Positions 25,805 to 34,332 of a DNA stretch of 42,017 nucleotides are shown here, one piece after another (positions within the stretch are counted from its first letter, which is position 1; every line of letters begins with the position of its first letter). The notes beneath the pieces are model-generated. The model made no database searches and was not told where the DNA came from. It saw nothing but the letters and a program-made list of their open reading frames with translations. Made by a program: the position numbers and the translations under genes. Origin of the DNA: Candidatus Halocynthiibacter alkanivorans (lineage in GTDB: Bacteria > Pseudomonadota > Alphaproteobacteria > Rhodobacterales > Rhodobacteraceae); the NCBI RefSeq assembly GCF_003333265.1, contig NZ_QOLB01000075.1, positions 1-42,017 on the forward strand, read 5' to 3'.

Positions 25805-26599
25805 CTACTTTTTGACGTCCTCATCCACGGGAACGGGCCTTACGTCTGACTGCACAATCTGCCTCGCCAGCCACCGCCAGGCAGGGTCTGCCGACAGGAG
25901 TTCCCTCGCCTGGGTCGGCGTGATCAGTTTGCGCCGGGCAAACCCGTCTTCAAGGCCCGACGACATCGCCTCAATGCGCGCGTCTTCTTTTGTGAGACGC
26001 TCGCCGTGTTCCAGCAGCTCGTCGAGCGTGCATTCCCACTTGCCACCGCCACTGACTGCCCGGGGCTGGTCGATCACCAGCAGAAAATCAGTGACCACGG
26101 TTTTGTGCCGGACGATATTGTCCCAGAACCCGAGCGCGCAGGTGAGCAGTTGCTCGGTTCCCCCAGGCGGCACCGGCATCCCTGCCCCGTATTTGAGGCC
26201 ATCGAGCGCAATCACGTCGCGACCGACAATGCCGCAGTCCAGCGTGCCCAAGCAGTCAGGCAGCCAGCGTACAAGCGTCACCCGGTGCTCGAAGTATTTT
26301 TTACCGGGGCGGAGTCTTATCCGCTCAATCCCGCTGTCAGCGCCTTGACGGACTCCTCTGCTATGGTGGTTTCGAAACCTTCGATCTGCACGACGTCGCC
26401 GAGAAAATCCACCGGCTCCAGCTCGAAGTTGAGACAGTATTCGCGAACAGTGTGCGAGCCTGTGCCCTCCGCCGCGCAGAATGAACTCCCGCCGCCATTG
26501 CCATCGCCGCCGCCCGTCGTCGACAGCAACATACTGCCTCGGGCAGACGAGCCAGCGGTGCGCCGACGGCGGCGAGAATTTGGCGTGAGCGCCCAACAT
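25805..26599 (-). pseudogene. DUF2800 phage nuclease-family gene with two compensating frameshifts
   Basis: DUF2800 proteins are PD-(D/E)XK-type exonuclease relatives next to phage single-strand-binding genes. The start is the ATG at 26599, overlapping the upstream stop as TGATG. The first part reads MLGAHAKFSPPSAHRWLVCP. One extra base at about 26533 shifts the frame, and the family sequence continues in the next frame (AAEGTGSHTVREYC, FELEPVDFLGDVVQIEG) until one missing base at about 26333 restores the first frame (GIERIRLRPGKKYFE, PDCLGTLDCGIVG, LLVIDQPRAVSGGGKWECTL). The frame stays open, so a 264-residue product with 65 wrong residues would be made. The cysteine-rich C-terminal part usual in the family seems absent. 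Sequencing error is possible. Confidence 0.75.
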
Positions 26600-27447
26600 C
26601 AGCCCTTCTGCGCCTGTTCGGGTGCGGGCCAACGGTAGGGCAACCTCTCGGGAGAGACGTTGTCCACTGGGTTGCGGCGCTGCAAGGTTGCGTGCCGGCG
26701 GTACGGCAGCCGCTCCAGAACGTATTCCTGATCGCTGTCTTCGTCGCCTTCAGTCACGCAGCCGGCCGGCGGGGTTGGGCGCGGACGGTAGGGCAGCCTC
26801 CGGTGGGTGACAGTCGGGTCCGCAGCGTAGTCGTCAAAAAACTTTTTCATCTCGTTGTCGAGCGCCTCCCGGAGGACTGCGGCGCGCTCGGGGCCGACCA
26901 CGTCGTACAGTTCAAGCTGCAGCCAGAGCCGGGCGATATCGTCGACCCCGCCCATGTCGAGAACGTTTGCAAACCCAATGCCCTTTGTGCACGCATCGAC
27001 ATAATCGCAGCAGTCTTTTGAACGGTTTACAAAATCGGTAACCCGCCCAATCAACTCCGAATGCGTTACGCTTTTCGCAATCTGGAGCCAGTGATCGGGA
27101 TGCCCCCCGACGACGTCTTTCTCCTGGTCGGTCAGCTCCTCGCCGCCATCGCCGTCGTCGTAAGACACTTCGTGCCCAAGCGCCGCATAACCGGCGATGT
27201 CTTTCCACGAGTCCTCGTGGTCCGGTGTGTTCTGCAGCCGCGCGAGCTTGACGCACATCAGCATCGTGGCGACATCAGACGGCTCGAACTTCACCTTGAA
27301 CCCCTCGGGGGTTTCAGGCCGCAGAGCCGTCCAGAGACCGGCGATTTTTTCGAAATTCCTGATCGCAGGGCCGTAGTCTCCGGCACGCTCGCCGTTGATG
27401 GCATCGGCTGCATCGGTCAATAATTTATAGGCTATTGGATTCTGCAA
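26599..27447 (-). CDS. DUF6378-like phage protein with RLPYR repeats
   Basis: 282 residues from a TTG start with AAGGAG 8 nt upstream. The N-terminal 100 residues match DUF6378-like phage proteins (LLTDAADAINGERAGDYG, NFEKIAGLW, DVATMLMCVKLARLQNTP, DSWKDIAGYAALG), probably related to MazG-type folds. The middle is unassigned. The C-terminus has three copies of RLPYR, spaced about 30 and 25 residues apart, in a proline/arginine-rich tail. Its TGA overlaps the DUF2800 ATG (TGATG). Confidence 0.7.
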   Translation of the reverse strand: MQNPIAYKLLTDAADAINGERAGDYGPAIRNFEKIAGLWTALRPETPEGFKVKFEPSDVATMLMCVKLARLQNTPDHEDSWKDIAGYAALGHEVSYDDGDGGEELTDQEKDVVGGHPDHWLQIAKSVTHSELIGRVTDFVNRSKDCCDYVDACTKGIGFANVLDMGGVDDIARLWLQLELYDVVGPERAAVLREALDNEMKKFFDDYAADPTVTHRRLPYRPRPTPPAGCVTEGDEDSDQEYVLERLPYRRHATLQRRNPVDNVSPERLPYRWPAPEQAQKG

Positions 27448-27485
27448 TGTATTACTCCTTATATGTTGTTGTGTTGATGGGCAGC

Positions 27486-27995
27486 TCAGCCCAGCATGTC
27501 GTCTTCTTCGTCGTCGTCGGGTGACTCAGCGACCTTCCCGTCCAGGTCCTCAAAGTTAACTTCATTGCCTGCGATCCAGGTGTCGAGGTAGAGCGCCATG
27601 CGCCGCATATCGCGGTCCTCGGGAATGCTCCCAAGGTTGGTGACGCTGAGGTGATCAAACGCCGCAGCGATGTTTTCGCGGTTCGGTGCACGGCCGTTCG
27701 CGTCGTCGATCTGGATGTAGCTTTTCGCCAGCGCACGCATGTCGACGAGGCTGATTTCGTCACGCGCCTCAATCGCCGCAGGCTTCTTTTTGCGAGTCAT
27801 TTTCGCGGCGGGCTTTTTCGCGGCGGGCTTCTCGGGTGCGACCTCATCCGCAGCTTTCTTCTCCTCCACCATTACCTTGGGCGGACGACCGCCTTTCGAA
27901 GGCGTGGGCTCCCCGCCTGTTGCAGCCGCCATCAGCGCCGCCGTGCTCCGATCCGACGCCGTAGCGAGATTCGTCACTACGTTTTCAAGTGCCAT
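27486..27995 (-). CDS. Phage protein with Lys/Ala/Pro linker, function unknown
   Basis: 169 residues from ATG 27995 with GAGGAG 7 nt upstream. Residues about 35-80 are a basic linker with KPAAKKPAAK repeats, like bacterial histone H1-type tails. Residues about 80-150 may form a small helical domain (ISLVDMRALAKSYIQ, NRENIAAAFDHL). The last residues are acidic (DDDEEDD). It heads the minus-strand module and is divergent from the primase operon. Confidence 0.65.
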   Translation of the reverse strand: MALENVVTNLATASDRSTAALMAAATGGEPTPSKGGRPPKVMVEEKKAADEVAPEKPAAKKPAAKMTRKKKPAAIEARDEISLVDMRALAKSYIQIDDANGRAPNRENIAAAFDHLSVTNLGSIPEDRDMRRMALYLDTWIAGNEVNFEDLDGKVAESPDDDEEDDMLG

Positions 27996-28138
27996 TTCGT
28001 CGCTCCTCTGCTTCCCAATTTGCGTTGGTTTCCATCGGTAACCGGATTTCAACTAATAATCAATTTTTACTTGGGTCAACCAAACATTCATGCTAGCGAT
28101 GAGTCAAGGATCATCTCCAGGAACATGAGGTAAGGCCC
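27996..28138. promoter_or_regulatory. Divergent early promoter region of the phage module
   Basis: About 140 bp, AT-rich (28040-28100), between the two opposite operons of the phage module. It should contain their promoters. No long dyad is seen. Confidence 0.45.
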
Positions 28139-28498
28139 ATGAGCACCCAAGATTTTAACTATCTGAGCGGCCGCAAATATTCTTTCGGACCCCTGTATGA
28201 TTTGATAACTTACAAGTTTCCCGAGTACCGGACACGTCAGGGAATACTGGACATTCCGCGTCTCGCATGGGAGCTGGGGTTCTCTAATCAAACCATGTAC
28301 CGGTCCTTCACAGACAACCGGCTGTCGCTGCGTGTTGCGCAGTATCTGATTCGGCTGAGCCGTGAGTCGGACGCCGCCAATGTGATTCTGCGCGAGGAGC
28401 TTTTCGACTTTGTCCTGCCAGAGGAAATTGTCTATCCGGCGCGCAATTCCGAGTCGCGTAAAGCCGAGAAGCGGGCAGCTAAGTTCCGTTCAGCCTAA
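28139..28498 (+). CDS. Small phage helix-turn-helix protein
   Basis: 119 residues. The central part (IPRLAWELGFSNQTMYRSF and LSLRVAQYLIRLSRESD) has the length and hydrophobic pattern of a helix-turn-helix. The C-terminus is basic. It is the first gene of the operon that continues with the primase-helicase, 28 bp downstream. It may control early transcription or bind the origin. GAGG and AAGG precede the ATG. Confidence 0.65.
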   Translation: MSTQDFNYLSGRKYSFGPLYDLITYKFPEYRTRQGILDIPRLAWELGFSNQTMYRSFTDNRLSLRVAQYLIRLSRESDAANVILREELFDFVLPEEIVYPARNSESRKAEKRAAKFRSA

Positions 28499-28526
28499 CC
28501 CTTTATGACGGAGGGTCAGGTTTCAC

Positions 28527-31190
28527 ATGGCTAAAAAACAAAGATCGAATACCGATCTCACACAGATAAAATTCGCACAGGGCTACGGCCTGGAACACAT
28601 GGGAATGGTCAAGAACCGGGAAATTCCGTGGTCCGGGTTCCAGGAGATGATGCAGGAGCCGACGGTCGATAAAAACCTCACCGTCGCCCAATATATGGCG
28701 CTTGATCCTGACGCCCAGGCAAAAGCGAAATGCGGCAAGTTTGTCGTCGGCGGCCCCTGCAAAGGCGGGCGGCGCAAACGTGAAAACGTGACAAAACGCT
28801 ATCTTATCAACCTCGACGTCGACAACGCGACACGCAAGCAGTTTGACTATTTTATGAGCGAGCTTTCTGGGCTCTTCACATACACGTTTGTGGCGCACAC
28901 GACCCGGTCACATACGGCCGGAAAGCCAAAGTTTCGCGTGTATCTCCCCCTCAAAGGGCCGGTTGACGAGGTCCGTTTCGTCGCCATTTCGCGGATCATG
29001 GCCTCGATGCTGTTCGCCACGGTCGCGGAGTCGATGGATGCGGTTGACGAGGTGTCGTTCCGCATCGCTCAGCTCATGTACCTGCCATCGATCTCGAAGG
29101 GTCAGGATTTCTGGAGTCTCGCCAATGAGGGCGAAATCCTCGACGCAAAGAAGTTCCTGGCTGAGGAGGTTGACTACGACTGGCAGGACTACACTCTGCT
29201 GCCCTATTCCGAGACGCGCACAAAAAAGCGCCTGTCGGAGCGGGGGACTCGCGCTGAAGACCCCACAACAAAGCGCGGCATGGTCGGGGCGTTCTGCCGG
29301 ACTTACGACATTGAAGCTGCCATCGCCGATTTCCTCCCTGACGTCTACGAGCCGAGTGTCAGCCCGGGCAGCGACGTTCGCTATAATTACATCCAGGGGA
29401 CAGGCTCAAACGGCGCGATTGTCTATGACGACGGGCTGTTCATCTATTCACAGCACGGCTCTGACCCGATTGGGGAGCAGCTCTGCAACTCCTTTGACAT
29501 GGTCCGCCTTCACCTCTACGGCGACCTCGACAAGGGCAAGCCCGAAAACACCAGCCCGACCAATCTGCCGTCATATATCGCGATGGTCGAGGAGCTGCAG
29601 AAATACGATGAGGTGACGGCCGAGCTTGCGGCCAGTAATGTTTCTTGTAGGGCGTTTGAGGTGGTCGATGACGACGAGGAGGACGACCTCAGTGAACGTG
29701 AATTCGAAGTGGTGGATGATGACGGCGAGCCGGTGGCAAAGAAAAAGAAGAAACCGAAGAAAAAGGCCATCCCGGAATGGGTCAACCGCCTGACCCGCGA
29801 CACAAACGGCAATATCAAAAAGACCAAAGCCAACATCAGCCGGATCATGTGCAACGACATCCGGATTTGCCATTCGATTGCAACCAACGAACTGACCGGG
29901 ACGCCGCACCTCCTGCGGCCGCTGGATTTCCCGAATTGCGACCTTCACTTTGAGCCGATCCCCAATGGCCACGATGGCAGGCCGGTGAGCGACACCGACT
30001 TTGCAAACCTGGCGGTCTGTTTTTCGGAGTCCCGGGAATTCGACGGATACGGAATGGAAGTCACCGATCTGCAACTCCACACCGGGGCGCTGCTGGCGGC
30101 GCAGAAAAACAGCTTCAACCCGGTCAAGCGGCACATGGAGCGTGAGGACTGGGACGGGGTGGAGCGGCTCGACACTTTCTTCATCGACTTTTTCAAGGCC
30201 GAAGACACGCCCTACCACCGCGAATGCGGCCATATTTTCTTTATGGGTGCTGCCCTGCGGACCTATGAGCCCGGCTGTGTGTTCCGGCTAGTGATCGTGC
30301 TGGAGGGCGAGGAGGACATCGGCAAGTCCGGGGCGCTCCAGGTCCTCGCGTTCGAAAAATACCACGTAACTCTCTCCTCCGACTTCAAACACAAGCAGGA
30401 GATGGTCGAGCAGCAGCGCAACAGCTTCATTGTCGAACTCGGTGAGCTGTCGGGGATGTCGCGGTCGAGCGTGCTTGACGTGAAAAATCACCTGTCGCTG
30501 ACCTCCGACACGGTCCGGCTTTCATACCGTAAGAACGAAGAAAACTTCCCGCGCCGCTGCATCTTCGCCGGCACCACAAACCTGAGTGAGTATCTGAAAG
30601 ACTCGTCGGGCAACACAAGGTTCCTGCCAATCAAGTGTGGCATCCCCAAGGGCGGGGTGGTGGACTTCAAGCGTCTGATCGAAGTCCGGTATCAGCTCTG
30701 GGCCGAGGCGCTGCACCGCTACCGCGAAATGCGGAAAACCCAGCCTGAGGGGGCGCTGATGGTCAAGCTCAAGTCGGATGAGGCCATTGCAGAGGCCACC
30801 GACCTGCGGGAGGACGCGCGCCTCATCCAGCCCTTTGAACAGGTGGCTGAAATCCTTCCGGAGTATCTCGACAAAGAGGGGGTTTTCGACGACGCCGGCG
30901 ACGTCGAGGACGTGGACGTCAGGGACGACAGAATCCGCTACAAGCGGGCCTATGTGTCCGTAACGTCGGTGCAGGAGGACCTTGCCGATAACCCGATCAT
31001 CCGGGGCCTCGGGCGCAACGCCCCAAACATCATCAGTGCGGCCCTGAAAACACTGACGGACTGGGCGCCGGAGGGGAATGTCACACGGGGCGGTAAAAAA
31101 GCCCGCTGGTGGGTGCGGAAGGGCGTGACAACCACCGACCTCTGGGTGCCCGCTGACGAGGTCGACCCTGACTGGGACCTGCTCCATTGA
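28527..31190 (+). CDS. VapE-type phage primase-helicase
   Basis: 887 residues, intact. The N-terminal 250 residues look like an archaeo-eukaryotic-type primase: LINLDVDN (93-100) carries the Asp-x-Asp pair, and TRSHT (126-130) plus KFRVYLPL match the Ser-x-His strand. A linker with two copies of FEVVDDD (377-383 and 393-399) and a Lys-rich stretch follows. The C-terminal part (about 535-810) is the VirE/VapE P-loop ATPase-helicase with Walker A at 594-601 (GEEDIGKS). GELSGM, with FAGTTN later, are typical of the family. It would prime and unwind replicating phage or plasmid DNA. A repeat cluster that could be its origin lies 650-950 bp downstream. Confidence 0.85.
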   Translation: MAKKQRSNTDLTQIKFAQGYGLEHMGMVKNREIPWSGFQEMMQEPTVDKNLTVAQYMALDPDAQAKAKCGKFVVGGPCKGGRRKRENVTKRYLINLDVDNATRKQFDYFMSELSGLFTYTFVAHTTRSHTAGKPKFRVYLPLKGPVDEVRFVAISRIMASMLFATVAESMDAVDEVSFRIAQLMYLPSISKGQDFWSLANEGEILDAKKFLAEEVDYDWQDYTLLPYSETRTKKRLSERGTRAEDPTTKRGMVGAFCRTYDIEAAIADFLPDVYEPSVSPGSDVRYNYIQGTGSNGAIVYDDGLFIYSQHGSDPIGEQLCNSFDMVRLHLYGDLDKGKPENTSPTNLPSYIAMVEELQKYDEVTAELAASNVSCRAFEVVDDDEEDDLSEREFEVVDDDGEPVAKKKKKPKKKAIPEWVNRLTRDTNGNIKKTKANISRIMCNDIRICHSIATNELTGTPHLLRPLDFPNCDLHFEPIPNGHDGRPVSDTDFANLAVCFSESREFDGYGMEVTDLQLHTGALLAAQKNSFNPVKRHMEREDWDGVERLDTFFIDFFKAEDTPYHRECGHIFFMGAALRTYEPGCVFRLVIVLEGEEDIGKSGALQVLAFEKYHVTLSSDFKHKQEMVEQQRNSFIVELGELSGMSRSSVLDVKNHLSLTSDTVRLSYRKNEENFPRRCIFAGTTNLSEYLKDSSGNTRFLPIKCGIPKGGVVDFKRLIEVRYQLWAEALHRYREMRKTQPEGALMVKLKSDEAIAEATDLREDARLIQPFEQVAEILPEYLDKEGVFDDAGDVEDVDVRDDRIRYKRAYVSVTSVQEDLADNPIIRGLGRNAPNIISAALKTLTDWAPEGNVTRGGKKARWWVRKGVTTTDLWVPADEVDPDWDLLH

Positions 31191-31398
31191 CCGGGCCGCG
31201 TGTGTTCTCATCGGTTACGAGTGCAGCGGCGTGGTTCGCCGGGCGTTCAGGGCGCGGGGCTTCGACGCGTGGTCCTGCGACATCCAGCCGGCGGACGACG
31301 GCCCTCCTTTCCACATGCAAGGCGATCTGTGGGCCTACACGGACCACGACTGGGACCTGGCGTCCCACCAGTCCTGCACCTACCCGTGGCCTCTTTGA
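31187..31398 (+). pseudogene. N-terminal stub of a phage DNA cytosine methyltransferase
   Basis: A TTG overlaps the primase stop (TTGA). After MTGPRV the frame must shift by two bases in a GTGTG run (about 31199-31205) to give LIGYECSGVVRRAFRARGFD, AWSCDIQPADDGPPF, MQGDLWAYTDHDWDLA and then a stop at 31396-31398. This is motif I and II of a cytosine-5 methyltransferase. The place of the catalytic Pro-Pro-Cys-Thr reads QSCT. The rest of the gene is gone. Confidence 0.7.
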
Positions 31399-31849
31399 CA
31401 CAAACCGAAGCGGCCGCGGTTTCGCCCACCGTCCATTCCAACTGCGTCCACATGGCGGACGGCTTCCCGAGCTGCTTCAGTTCGCCGGCCGCGCGGCGAC
31501 GATCTGCCCGGGGCGGCTCGCGCAGCTCAGTGAGGCGGCGGTCCGCGATCACCGACATCAGGATGTCAAAGGTGAGGGCATCGCGCATGAGATCCCCCTC
31601 GTCCAGGCCTGCCACCAGATGGATGTCGTCTCGGAATAGGAGCTTTGCGTCCTTCACGCCCCCTTTTGGTATCGTCGGCGTAACCCTGAACGGGGTTGGC
31701 GATAAGGTGTAAAGCGGCCGGTCCCAAAGTGTCTCTCCCTGTTTTCTCGTTTCATGAGATAATTGGCAAGTGATGGCAGAGTGAGTTGTCAACGAAAAGG
31801 TGAGAACAGATTTTAGCCCCGACAAATGTGAAAACCGGGCAAAAACCAG
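31399..31849. other. Region of uncertain coding potential after the methyltransferase stub
   Basis: About 450 bp. Overlapping long frames on both strands exist, and the minus-strand one (31247-31870) contains natural-looking sequence (LLFRDDIHLVAGLDEGDLM, ILMSVIADRRLTELREPP) but no ATG start and no family that I recognise. I do not call a gene. Confidence 0.3.
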
Positions 31850-32155
31850 AACAGAACAGCCCCGGAACACCCCGGTGTTAGGGAGGTGTTTTAGCTGTTT
31901 TTAGGTTATATTACAGCACCTTATGGCGCTTACGACGCGCCGCAGAACAGCCCAGAACACCCCAAACCCCCATTCTTTCTACTCAGAATGAGGGGGCAGT
32001 GTATTATCCCTGCCCTAATGCCCTTACGCCTCCTCCTTTAAAGTATTACTCTATAGAAATAGGGTGTTCTGGGTGTTCTACTGTTCTGTAGCCTTATAAA
32101 TAAGGACAAAAACCGGACCCACCCCCTAAACCCAGGGTGTTCTGGGGTGTTCCGC
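31850..32155. repeat. Iteron-like cluster of GAACACCC/GGGTGTTC repeats
   Basis: Six copies of an 8-bp motif in both orientations: GAACACCC at 31865-31872 and 31955-31962, and GGGTGTTC at 32062-32069, 32071-32078, 32135-32142 and 32145-32152. The last four are two tandem pairs spaced 9-10 bp, about one helical turn. Shorter forms (GAACAG, CTGTTC) accompany them. AT-rich segments (31890-31920, 32036-32060) lie between. The arrangement beside an intact primase-helicase resembles a replication origin with initiator-binding sites. No gene is present. Confidence 0.75.
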
Positions 32156-32172
32156 TCCCCATCCACAATTTT

Positions 32173-32189
32173 TGAGATAACACATCTCA
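32173..32189. promoter_or_regulatory. 17-bp dyad TGAGAT-N5-ATCTCA
   Basis: A perfect 6-bp dyad with a 5-bp spacer, 20 bp after the last iteron-like repeat. TGAGATAA also occurs at about 31755. It could be an operator of the phage regulator. Confidence 0.4.
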
Positions 32190-32895
32190 CGATCCCGTGC
32201 CCGGCAGGCGCCGCCGCAGAAACCGAACCGGTCTGGTCACCCTCCGCTGAAACTGGACTGATCGGTACATAAACCCCGTTGTCGCATAGAACTTGAGCAG
32301 AATCGGCGAGTTCCGGGCTCCGCGCTCCCCCCGGCAGACCGAAAGGGCTGGGAAGGACCCGGAGCGATAAAAATGTTATAAATTCAATCTGTTATCATGA
32401 TTTCATGACAATCTGAAACAACCGGCTCTCCTGGCCCCGGATCGCGCCAGATCAGGACTAAATCACCGACACCAGATCTGCACCGCCTGGCGAGACGAAA
32501 GGCCTGGCGAGGCAGGATCCGGCAGAACGGAATGGCCTGGCAGAATCACGTTAAATTTGGATGCGCAATTTTAACGCCGCTGAGCGTCGACTCCATGCAC
32601 CAGGCCGGGGCTATGAGGCTGACATCTTACTCAGCGCCCTGTGCCCCCTCTGAGCGCGTGGCACGGCACAAAACAAAACAGGTCACTTGTATGGCCGCCT
32701 GTCAGGGGAGTCTGAGTTGTGCGCCGGGCCAGCGCGGTTTGGAGCCATCAGCCAATAAGGCGGTCCGGAACGTACGCCCGTAGTATTGGCCAGTAAGGGC
32801 CTTTCTCGAAAGTTATGGCGGAGGGACGTGCCCCGATTGCTGCACCAGGCACATTTCGGCGCGAAAGGGCGGAAAGGAAGCCGCAGCAGACTCCG
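32190..32895. other. Intergenic region to the right of the phage module
   Basis: About 700 bp without a supported gene. It contains a dyad at 32392-32411 (TTATCATGA-TT-TCATGACAA, one mismatch) in an AT-rich patch and short direct repeats of CCTGGCGAG around 32487-32510. The ORFs at 32532-32783 and 32815-33303 look noncoding, and the latter is antisense to the LysR gene. The right boundary of the element probably lies here. Confidence 0.45.
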
Positions 32896-33804
32896 TCATC
32901 TGACAGAGGCCGGGCTGTTGATCGGACTCCGGCCTTCGAGCAAATCTTTCCTGGCAAGCATCGCTTTTGCAATGAAATCGGTGAACAGACGAACGCGGGC
33001 CGTGTGACGCAGATCCTCGTGAGTCAAAATCCAGATATCGCGGTTGGGTGTGGCGGTTGCGGGCGGAACGCGGCGCAATGTTGGTTCTGTGTCGGCCATG
33101 AAACAGGGCAACATGGCCAAACCCATTCCGGCTTTGACTGCTTCCAGTTGGGTCAGTGGGTGATAAATGAGGTTGCGGGCGGGCACGTCAGGATAAGGGC
33201 TGTCGCGTACCCATTGCGGATCAGGCACCCGGTCGTTCCAGCCAATCCAGGTCAGATCAGTGTGATTTTTCAGATTTTCATGCTGCGCCAGATACTCATG
33301 TGACGCATAGATAGAGGTGGCATAGCGGACAATTCGCCGGCCGACGAGGCTGTCTGGTGGGTCGTTGGAGATCCGGATGGCAACATCTGCTTCGCGCCGG
33401 GCAAGATCCGCCATTGAATGCGAGATAATCAGCTCCAGCTCGATGCCAGGATACTCCCGTCCAAAAGCGACCAGATCCGGCATCAGCAGTTTTTGGGCCA
33501 GGGAATCGTGGACCGTGACCCTGAGCAAGCCTTCAAGCTGCGCATCGCGGCCGGTGACCCGTCGTCCGATGGTATCGAATTCAGCTTCGATCCTGGCGGC
33601 GGAACGGCTCATTTCCTCGCCGGCCGGGGTGATAAAATATCCGGACGGCAGGCGTTCAAACAGGCGCGTGCCGAGTTTCTTTTCAAAAGCATCAATGCGT
33701 CGTGAAACCGTTGAGTGGTTCACGCCAAGCAGCACGGCCGCGCCTCGGATCGATCCTTTGCGCGCAATGGCCAGAAAAAAGCGAAGGTCATCCCAATCAT
33801 TCAT
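32896..33804 (-). CDS. LysR-family transcriptional regulator (paralogue A)
   Basis: 302 residues, starting MNDWDDLRFFLAIARKGS. N-terminal helix-turn-helix (AAVLLGVNHSTVSRRIDAFE) and a C-terminal effector domain. It is closely related to the LysR protein at 38861-39772: the first 65 residues match well (NHSTV, LGT.LFE.LPSGY, AGEE). The gene start overlaps a perfect dyad, TTGGTGC-N6-GCACCAA, implying autoregulation. It is divergent from a broken quinone oxidoreductase and the haloalkane dehalogenase gene, its likely targets. Confidence 0.9.
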   Translation of the reverse strand: MNDWDDLRFFLAIARKGSIRGAAVLLGVNHSTVSRRIDAFEKKLGTRLFERLPSGYFITPAGEEMSRSAARIEAEFDTIGRRVTGRDAQLEGLLRVTVHDSLAQKLLMPDLVAFGREYPGIELELIISHSMADLARREADVAIRISNDPPDSLVGRRIVRYATSIYASHEYLAQHENLKNHTDLTWIGWNDRVPDPQWVRDSPYPDVPARNLIYHPLTQLEAVKAGMGLAMLPCFMADTEPTLRRVPPATATPNRDIWILTHEDLRHTARVRLFTDFIAKAMLARKDLLEGRSPINSPASVR

Positions 33805-33823
33805 TGGTGCAATTTAGCACCAA
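33804..33823. promoter_or_regulatory. Putative LysR operator, perfect dyad
   Basis: TTGGTGC (33804-33810), 6-bp spacer, GCACCAA (33817-33823). The first T is the complement of the A in the LysR start codon, so the site overlaps the regulator's start. The same dyad occurs at 38831-38850 and a degenerate copy at 39772-39791 in identical position relative to the other LysR gene. Confidence 0.75.
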
Positions 33824-33954
33824 CAATCCGCATAAATCAACGGTTCCGCTGCTCAATTGCGCCACTATCTGTGGATCACAGCAACACACCAGCTCCACAG
33901 TTCTCTCGCTCGGGGGAAGTGGCAGGCCAGGCGAAACACCACAGGATACAGGCG

Positions 33955-34295
33955 ATGACATTTCAGGCGCATACGGATCAGTGCACCGGCGAAACTGCGA
34001 TAACAACACAGGTCGTTAAGTTCGGTGAATACGGTGGCCCGGATGCCGCCAATACGCTGCTGCCGGTGTTTGCGATGATACGCAGTGGCGCGCAGCTGAG
34101 CTGTTACATGGCGGATGAATTGTTCAACGATCCAGAGCGTTTACGTGCCGAAATTGGCTTCTGTTTGCCTCTGTTCAAAGTCGAAAAAATGTCCCGACAG
34201 CAGAGGGCAATGAATTCGCGCTTGCCGAAATTTCTGACGCGTTCCGCCACATGGAATCCAACACTCAGGTCGGCAAAGTCGTGGTGACTTGCTGA
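33955..34295 (+). pseudogene. Internally deleted and frameshifted NADPH:quinone oxidoreductase
   Basis: The start reads TTQVVKFGEYGGPDAA, the beginning of a medium-chain quinone oxidoreductase. It jumps straight to the C-terminal part (NTLLPVFAMIRSGAQLSCYM, then FNDPERLRAEIGFCLPLF). About 200-220 residues with the cofactor-binding fold are missing. One more base is lost at about 34186, after which the expected end appears in the next frame (EGNEFALAEISDAFRHMESN, then TQVGKVVVTC, stop at 34293-34295). It lies between the LysR operator and the haloalkane dehalogenase gene, so it was once part of that operon. Confidence 0.8.
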
Positions 34296-34332
34296 TCCCC
34301 CTCCCCTTGATCTCTCAATAAAGGAAACTGAA

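Noticed and set aside
28503-28898. 131-residue minus-strand ORF
   Set aside because: Antisense to the start of the primase-helicase gene.
31247-31870. 207-residue minus-strand ORF after the primase-helicase
   Set aside because: Part of it looks natural but it lacks an ATG, its C-terminal part is antisense to the methyltransferase stub, and I know no homologue; left open as uncertain.
31850-32155. Repeat cluster considered as a CRISPR array
   Set aside because: Units are 8-10 bp, in both orientations and unevenly spaced, without spacers or cas genes.
32532-32783. 83-residue plus-strand ORF
   Set aside because: No ribosome-binding site, odd composition and no recognisable domain.
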